Below the pieces are notes generated by a model, which ran no database searches, was not told the origin of the DNA, and worked only from the letters and a program-made list of their open reading frames with translations. The position numbers and the translations under genes are program-made. Source: Planctobacterium sp965279005 (GTDB lineage Bacteria; Pseudomonadota; Gammaproteobacteria; Enterobacterales; Alteromonadaceae). Taken from it: a stretch of DNA of 64,000 nucleotides. This document shows, in pieces, positions 36,749-46,165 of this stretch. How positions within the stretch are numbered: the stretch's first letter is position 1; each line of letters begins with the position of its first letter. The stretch lies in assembly GCA_965279005.1 (NCBI GenBank), contig CBDIHK010000028.1, positions 248,001-312,000 of the forward strand, given 5' to 3'.

Positions 36749-39343
36749 TCATTTGAAGATAGACTGAACCCTATCCAATAGTATCTGTCTGGAATAGGGC
36801 TTATACAGTATATTTTCCTGAATGCTCGAATACTTTGGATTTGGATTGTCCCTATCGTCAAAACCGCTAACTAGCTGGATTTTTGTTTTAGGAAAAGACT
36901 CCATTATAACGTCAGCCAATTCATACCCATCCATGCCTGGCATTACAATGTCCGATATGACCAAATCAACGTTCTGTTTTTGCAACACGCTGATGGCCTC
37001 TTGTGCACTGGTGCAACCAAAAACGTGATAGCCATACTGTTCTAACATTAACTTTGCTAACTCCACGAGTTCCGGCTCGTCATCCACAACCAAAATCGAT
37101 TCGCTACCACCGACGGGATCTTGCCTGCTGTTTTCAACGGCAACAGGTTTGTCGGATGATGCCTTATATCGTGGAAAATACAAATCAAATTGACTGCCCT
37201 GCCCAAGTGTAGAATGCACTCTAATTTGTCCTTTGCAACGGTTTACAAAACCATAAACTTGGCTCAAGCCTAACCCAGTTCCCTTGGTTCCTTTCGTGGT
37301 AAAAAAGGGATCGAACACTCTTTCCAGTGTTTCAGCATCCATACCGCACCCAGTATCGCGCACGCTAAGTTTTACATATTCGTCCCCGGCATTTGCCAAA
37401 GCAATTGCTTTCTCATCAATAGCACGTGTGTTGGAGGTAGAGATGGTCAGTTTACCCTTGTCATCCATAGCGTGCATGGCATTCAATGACAAGTTGATTA
37501 GGGCATCCTCAAAGTCAGCAGGATCAATATCACACAGCCAGATATCTGCAGATAAATCAAGCGCCAACTCAATTCTGACAGTAATAACTTTCTGCAGCAT
37601 ATGATGATTCTCTGAAATGACCTTATTCAGGTCAACCGCCTGATTTTTAGAACTATTCTGCCTTGAAAAGGCCAGCATCCGTTTAGTTAACTTAGCGCCG
37701 CGCTCACCTGCTTGCCTGATGTGATTGGCGCTCTCGAGAATTCTTTCGTCTGCCCCATCAGCATATAATTCGATGAGTTGGGCAAACCCCATAATGATGT
37801 TTAGGAGGTTGTTGAAGTCATGGGCAACACCGCCGGTGAGTTTACCCAAGGCATCCATTTTTTGCGCCCGTTTCAACTGGTTTTCTTGTTCTTTTCGTTC
37901 TGTTACATCGGTTGAAATGCCACAGAGTGCAAATACTTTACCTTCTTTATTGCGCAGCAGGAATTTTTCCGAGGCATAAAGCCTATTGCCATCGGCTTGG
38001 GGGATTTCTTCTTCAATTTCTAGATGTGCTCCACTTGCCAATACCTTTGCATCATTTTCCTGTAATTTCTGCGCAACTTGTGCTGGCAATATATCGAAAT
38101 CCGTTTTCCCTATGACTTGTTCCCTGGATAAATCGAAAATCGATAAAAATTTCTGGTTTATAAAGCTGAACTCACCGTTCAGGTTTTTTACATATACCAC
38201 CGAGGGGGAGTGATCCATTATCGCCTGTAAATTTCGTCGCCCTTCTTCTAATTCAAGCCGCAACTTGTACTGTTCACTTATGTCGTTGAAAACCAGCACC
38301 GAACCAATTATCTCGCCGTTGGCGCCAGAAATAGGCGCAGCGGAATCAATGATGAAATATTCTCGTCCATCCCGGGCTAGCAACATTTTATTGTTTTCCC
38401 TACGCAGGGTCTTGCCACAAGAAATGACTTGGCCAACAGGATGCTCAATCGCTTGTTTGGTTTGCAGGTCATGGACGGCATAAATTTCTTCGATGTGCTT
38501 GCCAACAGCCTCTTGGTTGCTCCAGGCAGTGATTGACTCAGCCGCAGAATTAAGCAGAGTCACAACACCTTGTTTATCAGTTACGATTACCGCATCGCCT
38601 ATACTCTTAAGGGTGATTTCTAGATTTTGCTCTCGATTACGCAGCTCATTGAGTGTTTGGGACAGGCGTTCTTGGTTTTCTTGTAAGCTATCTATCATTA
38701 AATCAAAGCTGGTGCCTAGCCGACCCAGTTCATCCTTGCCATGTATGTTGGTTCTAGAGGAAAACTCCCCTTTCGCCAATTCAGTTGCAATTGAAGAGAT
38801 CCTTTCCAAACGGCGTGTCAGTAAAAAACCAACACTGATGCCAATTACAGCGATAATTACCATGCCAATGAATGCTAATGAAATACCGAAATTACGGGCG
38901 TCGCTAAATGCTTGTATCAATTCCTTTCTAGAGAATTCAATTGCCAAATAACCGAAATTATCACCGTGCGTTGATATTTCAGTTTCGCGCCACTGGTAAC
39001 CATCATTGGCTGCAAGTTCAGTTAGGCTCTTACCAATGGTGTTGTTATCTGAAGAAGCGACCACCCGTAATGAGTCGTCGGCGACATATACATTAAATAC
39101 AGTGGCATTGCTCAACAAACTTGAGATGTAACGCTGTAATTCGGCATATTCCTCAGTTATTAAAGCTGGTAGCGCAATACCACTTACCAACGCCATAATA
39201 ATTTCTTCGTTTTGCAGTTGCTGCTTTTCGCTCGCTTCGTAGGATTGGCCAAGCGACTTCCATAATACTATCCCCATCATTACCCCTTCCAAGATAAAGA
39301 TAATGATTGCTATGCGGTATTTAAGGGACATGTTGCTCAGCAT
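36749..39343 (-). CDS. Hybrid sensor histidine kinase with PAS domains and receiver
   Basis: In 864 residues: membrane helix (about 10-30), short periplasmic loop, second helix (155-176), HAMP (about 177-230), PAS (241-358), PAS (372-485), HisKA with phospho-H508 (V-A-H-D-F-N-N-L-L-N), HATPase (N-box near 617-621, G-T-G-L-G-L 688-693) and a C-terminal receiver with D798 and K848. The kinase start overlaps the stop of the PhnD-like gene as TAATG, so the two are co-translated and the binding protein is probably its sensor partner. No DNA-binding regulator is adjacent. Confidence 0.92.
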   Translation of the reverse strand: MLSNMSLKYRIAIIIFILEGVMMGIVLWKSLGQSYEASEKQQLQNEEIIMALVSGIALPALITEEYAELQRYISSLLSNATVFNVYVADDSLRVVASSDNNTIGKSLTELAANDGYQWRETEISTHGDNFGYLAIEFSRKELIQAFSDARNFGISLAFIGMVIIAVIGISVGFLLTRRLERISSIATELAKGEFSSRTNIHGKDELGRLGTSFDLMIDSLQENQERLSQTLNELRNREQNLEITLKSIGDAVIVTDKQGVVTLLNSAAESITAWSNQEAVGKHIEEIYAVHDLQTKQAIEHPVGQVISCGKTLRRENNKMLLARDGREYFIIDSAAPISGANGEIIGSVLVFNDISEQYKLRLELEEGRRNLQAIMDHSPSVVYVKNLNGEFSFINQKFLSIFDLSREQVIGKTDFDILPAQVAQKLQENDAKVLASGAHLEIEEEIPQADGNRLYASEKFLLRNKEGKVFALCGISTDVTERKEQENQLKRAQKMDALGKLTGGVAHDFNNLLNIIMGFAQLIELYADGADERILESANHIRQAGERGAKLTKRMLAFSRQNSSKNQAVDLNKVISENHHMLQKVITVRIELALDLSADIWLCDIDPADFEDALINLSLNAMHAMDDKGKLTISTSNTRAIDEKAIALANAGDEYVKLSVRDTGCGMDAETLERVFDPFFTTKGTKGTGLGLSQVYGFVNRCKGQIRVHSTLGQGSQFDLYFPRYKASSDKPVAVENSRQDPVGGSESILVVDDEPELVELAKLMLEQYGYHVFGCTSAQEAISVLQKQNVDLVISDIVMPGMDGYELADVIMESFPKTKIQLVSGFDDRDNPNPKYSSIQENILYKPYSRQILLDRVQSIFK

Positions 39344-40203
39344 TATTGCTGTATCTCCTTGACAAATTGGCGCACGATATCGTATTCAGAATCGTCAATT
39401 GCTACGAACCCTTGGGTTTGAATCCCCTCTAAATAGCGCGAACCTTGTTTTGCCTGATGCCATGATGTAAACAGATCCACCAGCATATCGCGTTGTTCTG
39501 CAGGCACCGCTGGACTTGATACTAGTGCCAAGTTAGGAATGGCAGGGGATATCAAAAGGCTGCGTAACTTAATATCCATAGCCTGTTCGAATACACCAGG
39601 TGCGAAAGGTGGGGCAACACATGCTTGTGCTGTATTGATAAGCAACTGTTGCAAGCAGGATTCAACACTTTTATATGCCCGTAGCTCCAAATCTGTGTCG
39701 GGGTCGATTCCTTCTGCTGCTAATGCCAAACGTGCTAAGTGCACAACCGGTACGAAACTTGGTGGTGTTGCGATAACTTTTCTCTGTAAGTCTGACACCC
39801 TTACCAATGGACTTGAATCCAGAACCAGGATCATGGCGACAAAGGGTTCTTGCATCCGCACCAATGGGATGTAGCCACTTTGATCTGTTGCAATTGGGTA
39901 CCAAAATGGCTGGATGAGCGCAAAGTCAAATTGCTTGTTTCTAAGCTTTTGCAGAAAGCCTTTAAAATTTGATGAGGTTGTAAACTTTACCTTTGTCCCA
40001 AATCGCTTGGACATGGCATTGGTAATCGGAGCATAGATTTGATGTAGCCTAACTGGGGAAAGGTAAGGAAAAACGGCAAACCGGTATACTTGCTCCCGTT
40101 TATCAGCCTCAGCGGAAAACGCAGTTCCGCTAATTATTACAGGTACACAAATCGATAACCAAATAAAGACGACTTTCACGGCTTTCCCTTTCGAACAAGC
40201 CAT
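39343..40203 (-). CDS. PhnD-like periplasmic binding protein (kinase partner)
   Basis: This 286-residue secreted protein (signal peptide ends near F-S-A-E-A) has the phosphate/phosphonate-type binding fold: F-A-V-F-P-Y-L-S-P near the N-terminus and F-D-F-A-L-I-Q-P-F-W in the middle. No phn transport or lyase genes are nearby; instead it overlaps a hybrid kinase by one base. A likely role is presenting a small ligand to that kinase, as in other binding-protein-coupled kinases. Ligand unknown. Confidence 0.85.
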   Translation of the reverse strand: MACSKGKAVKVVFIWLSICVPVIISGTAFSAEADKREQVYRFAVFPYLSPVRLHQIYAPITNAMSKRFGTKVKFTTSSNFKGFLQKLRNKQFDFALIQPFWYPIATDQSGYIPLVRMQEPFVAMILVLDSSPLVRVSDLQRKVIATPPSFVPVVHLARLALAAEGIDPDTDLELRAYKSVESCLQQLLINTAQACVAPPFAPGVFEQAMDIKLRSLLISPAIPNLALVSSPAVPAEQRDMLVDLFTSWHQAKQGSRYLEGIQTQGFVAIDDSEYDIVRQFVKEIQQ

Positions 40204-40396
40204 ATAAATCAGAAGTCGTTTTAATGGCCATTCAAGTGCGCACTATATGGTCAGAATAATACATATTTTTCTTATGTACAGGGTTAGATTATTACCGTAA
40301 TAAAAATCAAGCTAAATTAGACGGTTCGGTTTGGTAACTCGATATGGATTCCTACCAAATAGGCATGGGAATTAAACACATCCCCGAAAACGCCTT

Positions 40397-40660
40397 TCAA
40401 TTTTCATCACTTCCTACAAAGGCAAACCGCGGTTTGACCTCTCCATCTTTTTCGACGGTCTCTACGAACATCTCATAGGGTCGCACCCAATAGCCACCTT
40501 CACCATATAGCGGTTTGTATACAACCAATGCAGACTCATCTTCAGAGTGCAAAGCTACGCCAAGCACTTGGTAGAATTGGCCTTTGTAGTGTTGATATTT
40601 TCCTGGTTGGATAGTTGGCCGTTTGGGTGGGTTATGTTGCGAGGAAATATTATCTGTCAT
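40397..40660 (-). CDS. DUF1653 domain protein
   Basis: The 87 residues have the DUF1653 core P-G-K-Y-Q-H-Y-K-G (about 19-27), Y-x-V-L-G-V-A-x-H-S-E, V-V-Y-x-P-L-Y and W-V-R-P-Y-E-M-F. This is a small SH3-like beta-barrel of unknown function, widespread in proteobacteria. It is monocistronic here, with 193 bases to the PhnD-like gene and 240 bases to the next rightward start, in which I see no further gene. Confidence 0.85.
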   Translation of the reverse strand: MTDNISSQHNPPKRPTIQPGKYQHYKGQFYQVLGVALHSEDESALVVYKPLYGEGGYWVRPYEMFVETVEKDGEVKPRFAFVGSDEN

Positions 40661-40900
40661 GCCACGTGTCTATGCTTAATAAAGATGCGTGACAAGCTAA
40701 CAGTTATCCGGTGTTTTTGGCAATACTTGTCCAGGTATTGCAATCGAAACTGAAACACTGCCACAATAGCAGTTAGCATACAAAGCAGCCAGAAATGTTG
40801 ATAATTTCACACATTTCGTAATAACTTCGACTAGTTAAATACAAGAAAATCTAGCTCCCCAAGTAAACTCCTACTCCTAACTAAACTCAAAGGAATGAAC

Positions 40901-41218
40901 ATGAAAAAAATTGTGTTGTTTTTACTTATCCTTTCGTTGCCATCACTTGTAAACGCCGCTGTCTATAAAACGGGTAAAGTGAGCAGCGTCAAAATGTTTG
41001 ACGACGTCGTAGTTATCTATGTCGATACAGTAACAGACAATGCTTGTGGTACCGGTCAAAAGCGGGTAGCAGTAAAAAATACCGATCCGATATACGATGC
41101 CGTTGTTTCCTCAGCAATTACCGCAAAAGTGACCCAATCAACAGTTGAAATTGGCTACCATGAAGCCTGCACAAATAATCCAAACTCATGGGATTTTGAG
41201 TCTTTTTGGATTAAGTAA
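40901..41218 (+). CDS. Small secreted protein
   Basis: These 105 residues begin at the ATG at 40901, preceded at 6 bases by AAAGGA; an upstream in-frame ATG at 40895 overlaps that ribosome-binding site. A signal peptide (M-K-K, hydrophobic core, V-N-A-A) is followed by a beta-rich mature domain with two cysteines that could form a disulfide. Family not recognised. A bidirectional terminator-like hairpin lies just downstream. Confidence 0.62.
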   Translation: MKKIVLFLLILSLPSLVNAAVYKTGKVSSVKMFDDVVVIYVDTVTDNACGTGQKRVAVKNTDPIYDAVVSSAITAKVTQSTVEIGYHEACTNNPNSWDFESFWIK

Positions 41219-41242
41219 ACTTCTCTACCATTTTGAACCTGG

Positions 41243-41288
41243 AAAGCCGCCTGAACCCCCTTATAAACAAGGTGAAACTGGCGGCTTT
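41243..41288. terminator. Candidate bidirectional terminator
   Basis: AAAGCCGCC (41243-41251) and GGCGGCTTT (41280-41288) form a perfect 9-base stem with a 28-base loop, between a rightward and a leftward gene that converge here. The A/T ends suit use on both strands, though the loop is long. Confidence 0.5.
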
Positions 41289-41308
41289 GTCACACTGCGA
41301 TACCGAGT

Positions 41309-43093
41309 CTAATGAATCACCGGGATCAATAGGTGGGAGTCATAACCGTCACCTGTATGGATGGTGTGTATCCCAGTATTAGTTTCATTGGAATAATCAT
41401 GTGCCATGGTAGGGATCTTAAATAAATCAGCCCCCTGCACTACTAGCTGTATGGTTTCACCAGCCCGGAACAGCGTGCTGCTGGGCAATATTTCAATATC
41501 CACCGGCACAATTTCCCCGAGCTCGAGGAACTGTGGGTTGCTATGGGTAAGTACAGGTTGCCAAGGTGTGGATTTTTCTTCGTCCAAATGACGTTCAGAA
41601 ACCCGCAACCAACCCAATGCCGCAGGTGCCTGGGTATAGCCCCCTTTGCCGCTAAAATAGACTTCATTGCCATTGGCATCGAGCTTCTTAACGCCAACAA
41701 AGAGATCCATGTCCGCCTTTAAGCCTGGGGCAACCGGTTTATCAGTTGACACCCACAGCCTGAGCTTCATATTGCCGGTGAGCTCGGTATCTTCACTGAA
41801 TTGGTAACTAAAGCTAGCTGAACTGGCTACTGGAGAATAAGTTACTTCAGCTTCATTGGCAGGCTGCTGCATGCCGAGAGATTGCGTGGATGCATCCAAG
41901 TATAAAGCCTGGTAGTCAGTACCGGGGATCGGCCAATCATCCTCGTAGCGGACAGAATAGGTATTGCGGTCTTCCCGCACTTCAACCCTGACGCTGCCGA
42001 CTTGCTCCATGCCGCTATCTTCATGTTTCAAGAAATGGTCAAAAAAGCGCAATTGCATCGCGAGTTCTTCTTCACCATAAAAAGCATCCCATTTCGGACG
42101 GCCATGGGTATAGAGCCATTTCTGATCTGACGAAATATTTTTGAAGGCTTCAAAAGATCCACGGGTATGCAAACCTTGGTCGGTCCAGGTGGCGCTTATG
42201 AGTGCAGGCACTTGGATCTTTGAAAAATCAACCGCCACCCCAGGAATAAAGTTTTGCATTAGCTGCGGCGAACGCAGGGCGAGGCTAAATTGCGACCATT
42301 CAGGCAATGGCGGTGTATGGGCTAGGCCATTGACCCGGTGCAGCCAAAAATTGGTAAATGAGGTTTCTGGTACACCACCGTGGAACAAAACTTCACGCAA
42401 GCTATCAGTTTGGCCTTCCCAAGGAATTATCGCTTTTAAACTAGGTGGATTAACCACTGCGGTTACGTATTGGGCAATGGCTAGGTAAGAAACACCGATA
42501 GTACCGACATTGCCGTTGCTCCATCCCTGTGCCGCCGCCCACTCTATGGCGTCATGGAAATCCAAGGCGTCTTTTGGACTCAATACGCTGGCATCGCCTT
42601 CTGAACCACCAAAGCCCCTTGAGTCCACCATGACCACCACATAGCCATTCGGCACCCAAAATGCGGGGTCAGGCGCCTCCCAAGAAGTCCACTCACTGAT
42701 TTCAAAATTGCCATGGTCAAATTCGGGCATCACCCAGGTATCCAGCACTTTGGGATAATTGTCAGGTCCGGTGTCTTTGCCATAGGAAGTTAGCGCCATA
42801 ACTACCGGATATTCACCCGCCGCAGCAGGACGGAAAACATTGGCAGCCAAGCGGGTACCATCGCGCATAATAATTGGTACATTGTATTCTATGGTGACTT
42901 GCTCTTGTATAGCGCTAATATCTTTAAGTACTACCGGATAGCTACCCTGGACTGGGGTGGGGGCCGGCGTCACTGGCGTTGGATTTACTGTTGGTTCTGG
43001 GTCAGGGTCATCTGAACCATTGCAACCAAAAAGGGAGAATACCAGGCCTAATGCAAGGCAGGCGGTTTTGAGGGTGTTGGATTGGGCATACAT
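41309..43093 (-). CDS. CocE/NonD-family alpha/beta hydrolase lipoprotein
   Basis: The 594 residues start with a lipoprotein signal (L-F-G-C lipobox) and a proline/threonine-rich linker. The hydrolase domain carries the nucleophile elbow G-V-S-Y, D-S-R-G-F-G-G-S-E-G and R-D-G-T-R-L-A-A-N-V, followed by the C-terminal X-Pro dipeptidyl-peptidase-type beta domain. The family cleaves esters or X-Pro peptides. It should be anchored to the outer membrane or periplasmic face. AAGGTG precedes the ATG. It lies 91 bases downstream of the metallo-beta-lactamase-fold gene on the same strand. Confidence 0.87.
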   Translation of the reverse strand: MYAQSNTLKTACLALGLVFSLFGCNGSDDPDPEPTVNPTPVTPAPTPVQGSYPVVLKDISAIQEQVTIEYNVPIIMRDGTRLAANVFRPAAAGEYPVVMALTSYGKDTGPDNYPKVLDTWVMPEFDHGNFEISEWTSWEAPDPAFWVPNGYVVVMVDSRGFGGSEGDASVLSPKDALDFHDAIEWAAAQGWSNGNVGTIGVSYLAIAQYVTAVVNPPSLKAIIPWEGQTDSLREVLFHGGVPETSFTNFWLHRVNGLAHTPPLPEWSQFSLALRSPQLMQNFIPGVAVDFSKIQVPALISATWTDQGLHTRGSFEAFKNISSDQKWLYTHGRPKWDAFYGEEELAMQLRFFDHFLKHEDSGMEQVGSVRVEVREDRNTYSVRYEDDWPIPGTDYQALYLDASTQSLGMQQPANEAEVTYSPVASSASFSYQFSEDTELTGNMKLRLWVSTDKPVAPGLKADMDLFVGVKKLDANGNEVYFSGKGGYTQAPAALGWLRVSERHLDEEKSTPWQPVLTHSNPQFLELGEIVPVDIEILPSSTLFRAGETIQLVVQGADLFKIPTMAHDYSNETNTGIHTIHTGDGYDSHLLIPVIH

Positions 43094-43184
43094 ATTTTCA
43101 CCTTGTAGCTAACTAACAAAAAAACATCTTTAAATGCCCAATCCCACTCTACCCTAGCCAGCCATGTACCTAGGCTAAAAAAAC

Positions 43185-44222
43185 CTACTCGGCAAGTAGA
43201 TCCAACCAATCGCCATCGCGCGCCACCGTAATCGTGCCTGGATACCTGTCCTGCATACCGGCAATAAAATACTGCTCAGCAGGCCAAACATCAGGGATGG
43301 CGGGAATGAGATGGGTCAGCACAAGGTGCCTGGCGTTGATCTCAGCAGCCAAATTAGCCAGATCCAACGTTGTGGTATGGGCATCAATAATTAATTGCAT
43401 GCGGCTGCCAGGGATCGGCCCGCGCATTTGGTTCATTTTGCTACCGATGTAGCGCATTAACTCTTCGTTGAGCGCTTCGTGTACCAAGACATCAACATTA
43501 GCGGCATATTTGCGTATTCCGTCGCTGATGGTGGTATCACCACTAATGACCAGGCTCTTGCCAAGATAATCAACTCGGTAACCGTAGGCTTGCAGCCAGT
43601 CGGGATGGTCTACCCGGAATGCCCGGATCACCACACCATCTTGTTGGTAAACAACAGTGTCTTTGCCTTCGGGCACTTCGATGTCAAAGCCAGTGCCAAA
43701 TGCCAGTTCGGAACTCAGGTTCTCAGCTGCCATCACCCGCGTCCGCTCCTGTAAATCCTCTGAGAATGCCAGTTCAAAGCCAGACACCAAGGTGCCAGCG
43801 CCGGGAGGGCCAAGCACATCAATTAGGCTGGTGCGGCCATAGAGCCATGTATTGTGCAACACCTCAGCAATGCCCGAGATATGGTCAGAATGCAGGTGGG
43901 TAACAAATATTTTCTCTAGTGTGCCGGTAGGTGCCTGGTATTGCTTGAGTTTTGCCAGCGCCCCTTCACCGGCATCAAACAAAAACAATTTTCCGGCCGC
44001 AACCACTGCGGTGCAGGGTTGTCCCCGGTGTACTGAACGGTTGGGTGAACCCGTACCGCAAAACAGCACCTTAAATTGTTTATCACTGGTTTTGGTGGAC
44101 GCCTGTATCTTGTGTATTTCCTTATCTACGAACGCTAATACCAGTGGTCGGAAATCCATTAGATAAAGCGTGCCAAATCCCAATGCAGCTGTTGCTAGCA
44201 GTGCCAATAGCAGTTTTTTCAT
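43185..44222 (-). CDS. Metallo-beta-lactamase-fold hydrolase (arylsulfatase/RNase Z-like)
   Basis: The 345 residues have an N-terminal membrane anchor or signal (about 5-22) and the metal-binding motif H109-L-H111-S-D113-H114. The early segment L-F-C-G-T-G-S-P and the later V-I-S-G-D-T and V-L-T-H-L-I-P are typical of the AtsA/RNase Z-like group. Exported position argues for hydrolysis of an external ester, sulfate or lactone. It diverges from the TetR/AraC pair across a region packed with palindromes, so those regulators may control it. Confidence 0.85.
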   Translation of the reverse strand: MKKLLLALLATAALGFGTLYLMDFRPLVLAFVDKEIHKIQASTKTSDKQFKVLFCGTGSPNRSVHRGQPCTAVVAAGKLFLFDAGEGALAKLKQYQAPTGTLEKIFVTHLHSDHISGIAEVLHNTWLYGRTSLIDVLGPPGAGTLVSGFELAFSEDLQERTRVMAAENLSSELAFGTGFDIEVPEGKDTVVYQQDGVVIRAFRVDHPDWLQAYGYRVDYLGKSLVISGDTTISDGIRKYAANVDVLVHEALNEELMRYIGSKMNQMRGPIPGSRMQLIIDAHTTTLDLANLAAEINARHLVLTHLIPAIPDVWPAEQYFIAGMQDRYPGTITVARDGDWLDLLAE

Positions 44223-44385
44223 CTGCCTTCTCCCATCTTCAAAAACTCTCTTTAAGCATAAGGGAAAAACCCATCACATCATCTGTGAGGTTCTGCATTT
44301 TTAAATTTTGCATTGGCGTGAAAGTCGGCATCTAGTTGGTTTTTGCTTTATTGCTGCTATCAATATGGTGCTACCATACACTTAA

Positions 44386-44401
44386 TTGCACCAGTGTGCA
44401 A
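44386..44401. promoter_or_regulatory. Perfect inverted repeat, candidate operator 1
   Basis: TTGCAC-CAGT-GTGCAA is a perfect 6-base inverted repeat around a 4-base spacer in the 331-base region between the MBL hydrolase and the TetR gene. The TGCA core recurs several times up to 44460. This suits a TetR dimer or an AraC-type site. Confidence 0.55.
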
Positions 44402-44444
44402 CCATGCATCTATATGCATATATGCACTTTTGTATATTTTTGCG

Positions 44445-44460
44445 CATTAGTGCACTAATG
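44445..44460. promoter_or_regulatory. Perfect 16-base palindrome, candidate operator 2
   Basis: CATTAGTGCACTAATG is a perfect palindrome centred at 44452/44453, about 95 bases before the TetR GTG start. It shares the GTGCAC core with operator 1. It fits a TetR-family operator used for self-regulation and for control of the divergent hydrolase. Confidence 0.6.
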
Positions 44461-44553
44461 TTTTTTTTCAGGTAAAGTAATAACCAGTAGCGCTTGCAGT
44501 GCGTAAAAAGCCACCAAAAGCGGCATATATCCAATTTTTAGAGAGAGTTATTT

Positions 44554-45213
44554 GTGTCTGATACAGAACAAGCCGAAGACCCCAAAAAGCCCACAAGAAC
44601 CGTTAGGCGCCGACAAAAAACACGCGAACTATTGATGCAGGCCGCGATTGATTTGTTGATGGAGAACGAACTTGATGATTTCAAGTTGGAAGACATAACA
44701 GAAATCGCCGACGTGGGACGCCGAACTTTCTACAACCATTTTGACAATAAAAATGAATGTGTCTTGGCGGCGTTAAAACTGAGGTTTGGTCACTATGCTG
44801 AAAATGCCGCTAGCAATATGGAACGGATCCTGGATCCCGTCACTAGCTTGGCAAAATCCGCCAGCGAAGTGTTTGACAACATTGTTGCCGACCCCATCAC
44901 CCCAAAATTGGTAGCACACCCCAATTTATTGTCTGAAGCAATCGACAAAAGCCAGCAGGAGTATTTGTTCAAGGATCTAGCCAGTGGCTTTATCCAACGC
45001 CGTTTTAAGATCACCAACCCAGTTAGCTTGTTGAGACCGGTGCTACATTGGGGATTTGTCGGTTTAATTATGGATACGGTGAAAAGCAATAAGCCAGTTA
45101 ATAAAGGCAGCGACTGGGCCAAGGTCATGTTGCATAACCTGGCGGTTCCTAAACAGGATATTGATGCAGTTATAGAAAAGATTAGTGATGGGCAAAACGA
45201 TGGTCAATGCTAG
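44554..45213 (+). CDS. TetR-family transcriptional regulator
   Basis: The 219 residues have an N-terminal helix-turn-helix (about 25-68) with the signature V-G-R-R-T-F-Y-N-H-F-D-N-K. The ligand-binding C-terminal domain is unlike well-known members. It starts with GTG behind AGAGAG. The next gene, an AraC-type regulator, begins at the base after its stop codon, so the two are probably translated together. Palindromes upstream are likely binding sites. Confidence 0.9.
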   Translation: MSDTEQAEDPKKPTRTVRRRQKTRELLMQAAIDLLMENELDDFKLEDITEIADVGRRTFYNHFDNKNECVLAALKLRFGHYAENAASNMERILDPVTSLAKSASEVFDNIVADPITPKLVAHPNLLSEAIDKSQQEYLFKDLASGFIQRRFKITNPVSLLRPVLHWGFVGLIMDTVKSNKPVNKGSDWAKVMLHNLAVPKQDIDAVIEKISDGQNDGQC

Positions 45214-46086
45214 ATGTTGCAGCAATTAACTAGCAGCCTATCCCAGTTAGAACGAGGAATGGAACACTTACCGTTTTCCATCTATACCGCAGTATCTAAC
45301 CAATATCTGTTAAATGTACCCATCATTAAACCACTGCTGATTTGTATCCTAGGTGGCAAAAAAGAACTAGGTGGAAAAAAAGAATTAGGCGGTAAAAAAG
45401 AACTAGGTGGTCAAAAAGAACTTGGCGGGCAGCAAGAGGTAGCCTGTTCTGTGGGCGATTTTATCTTCTTAGCTAACACTCCCAATATTGATATGCGCAA
45501 CATATCCCAAGGCTCTGAGTACCGTGCCTTGCTCATTGAATTTGAATATGAGGATTTCGCCGGTCTCCCACAGCAAGCACACAAACCACTTAGCTTTTTC
45601 ACAGGTCAAATTGATCCTGTAACTGAACACAGCCTTGCTCAATTTATTGAATGGGCACCTAAGGTACCGTCACAGTTGTGGGGCTCCCGGAGGCAAGAAT
45701 TATTGCAGCTGCTGTTCCACTTAGGCTATGACCAGGTTTGTTCAATTGTGGAACCACCTAGCCTGGCCCACCAAGTTGAAATGTTGCTGCAGGCAAACCT
45801 GCAAAAAGATCTTAGTGCCGAGCAGGTAGCCAGTTTGCTAGCGATGAGCGAGTCCAGCCTGCGCCGTAAACTAGCGGCGGAAGATAGCCACTTTAAAGAT
45901 ACTAAAGAGCGCATAAAGTTGGGCTATGGCCTGCATCTACTACAAAGCACAACAACTCCTATTGGCCTTATTGCAGAACAATGTGGTTACCAGTCCCAGT
46001 CACGTTTTACTGACAAGTTTAAAGCGCGCTTTGGTTTAACACCATCCCAGCTAAGAAAAACCAGAATGAGCGAAATAAGCGAATAG
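45214..46086 (+). CDS. AraC-family regulator with internal hexapeptide repeats
   Basis: The 290 residues have an AraC_N-like sensor half (about 1-175) and a C-terminal pair of helix-turn-helix motifs (about 190-285) ending with G-Y-Q-S-Q-S-R-F-T-D-K-F-K and F-G-L-T-P-S-Q-L-R. Residues 46-75 are five tandem copies of L-G-G-[KQ]-[KQ]-E, encoded by five 18-base DNA repeats, inserted in the sensor half. The ATG follows the TetR stop directly. Sequence repeats of this kind can change number by slippage, which would leave the frame intact. Confidence 0.87.
   Translation: MLQQLTSSLSQLERGMEHLPFSIYTAVSNQYLLNVPIIKPLLICILGGKKELGGKKELGGKKELGGQKELGGQQEVACSVGDFIFLANTPNIDMRNISQGSEYRALLIEFEYEDFAGLPQQAHKPLSFFTGQIDPVTEHSLAQFIEWAPKVPSQLWGSRRQELLQLLFHLGYDQVCSIVEPPSLAHQVEMLLQANLQKDLSAEQVASLLAMSESSLRRKLAAEDSHFKDTKERIKLGYGLHLLQSTTTPIGLIAEQCGYQSQSRFTDKFKARFGLTPSQLRKTRMSEISE
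45349..45438 (+). repeat. Five 18-base tandem repeats inside the AraC-type gene
   Basis: Five in-frame units of CTAGGTGGCAAAAAAGAA-type sequence encode L-G-G-K-K-E (three copies), L-G-G-Q-K-E and L-G-G-Q-Q-E. Units are similar but not identical, with most variation at third codon positions, suggesting an older expansion. The A6-7 runs are further slippage-prone sites. Confidence 0.9.
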
Positions 46087-46165
46087 TTGACCGTTTTGGT
46101 ACTAATTCCAAGTGAACAAGAAACGTAACATAGCTCCCCGACCCCCACATAAACCGGAGACCACT

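Noticed and set aside
39343..40203. PhnD-like protein as part of a phosphonate uptake operon
   Set aside because: No phnC, phnE or C-P lyase gene is adjacent; the partner is a histidine kinase.
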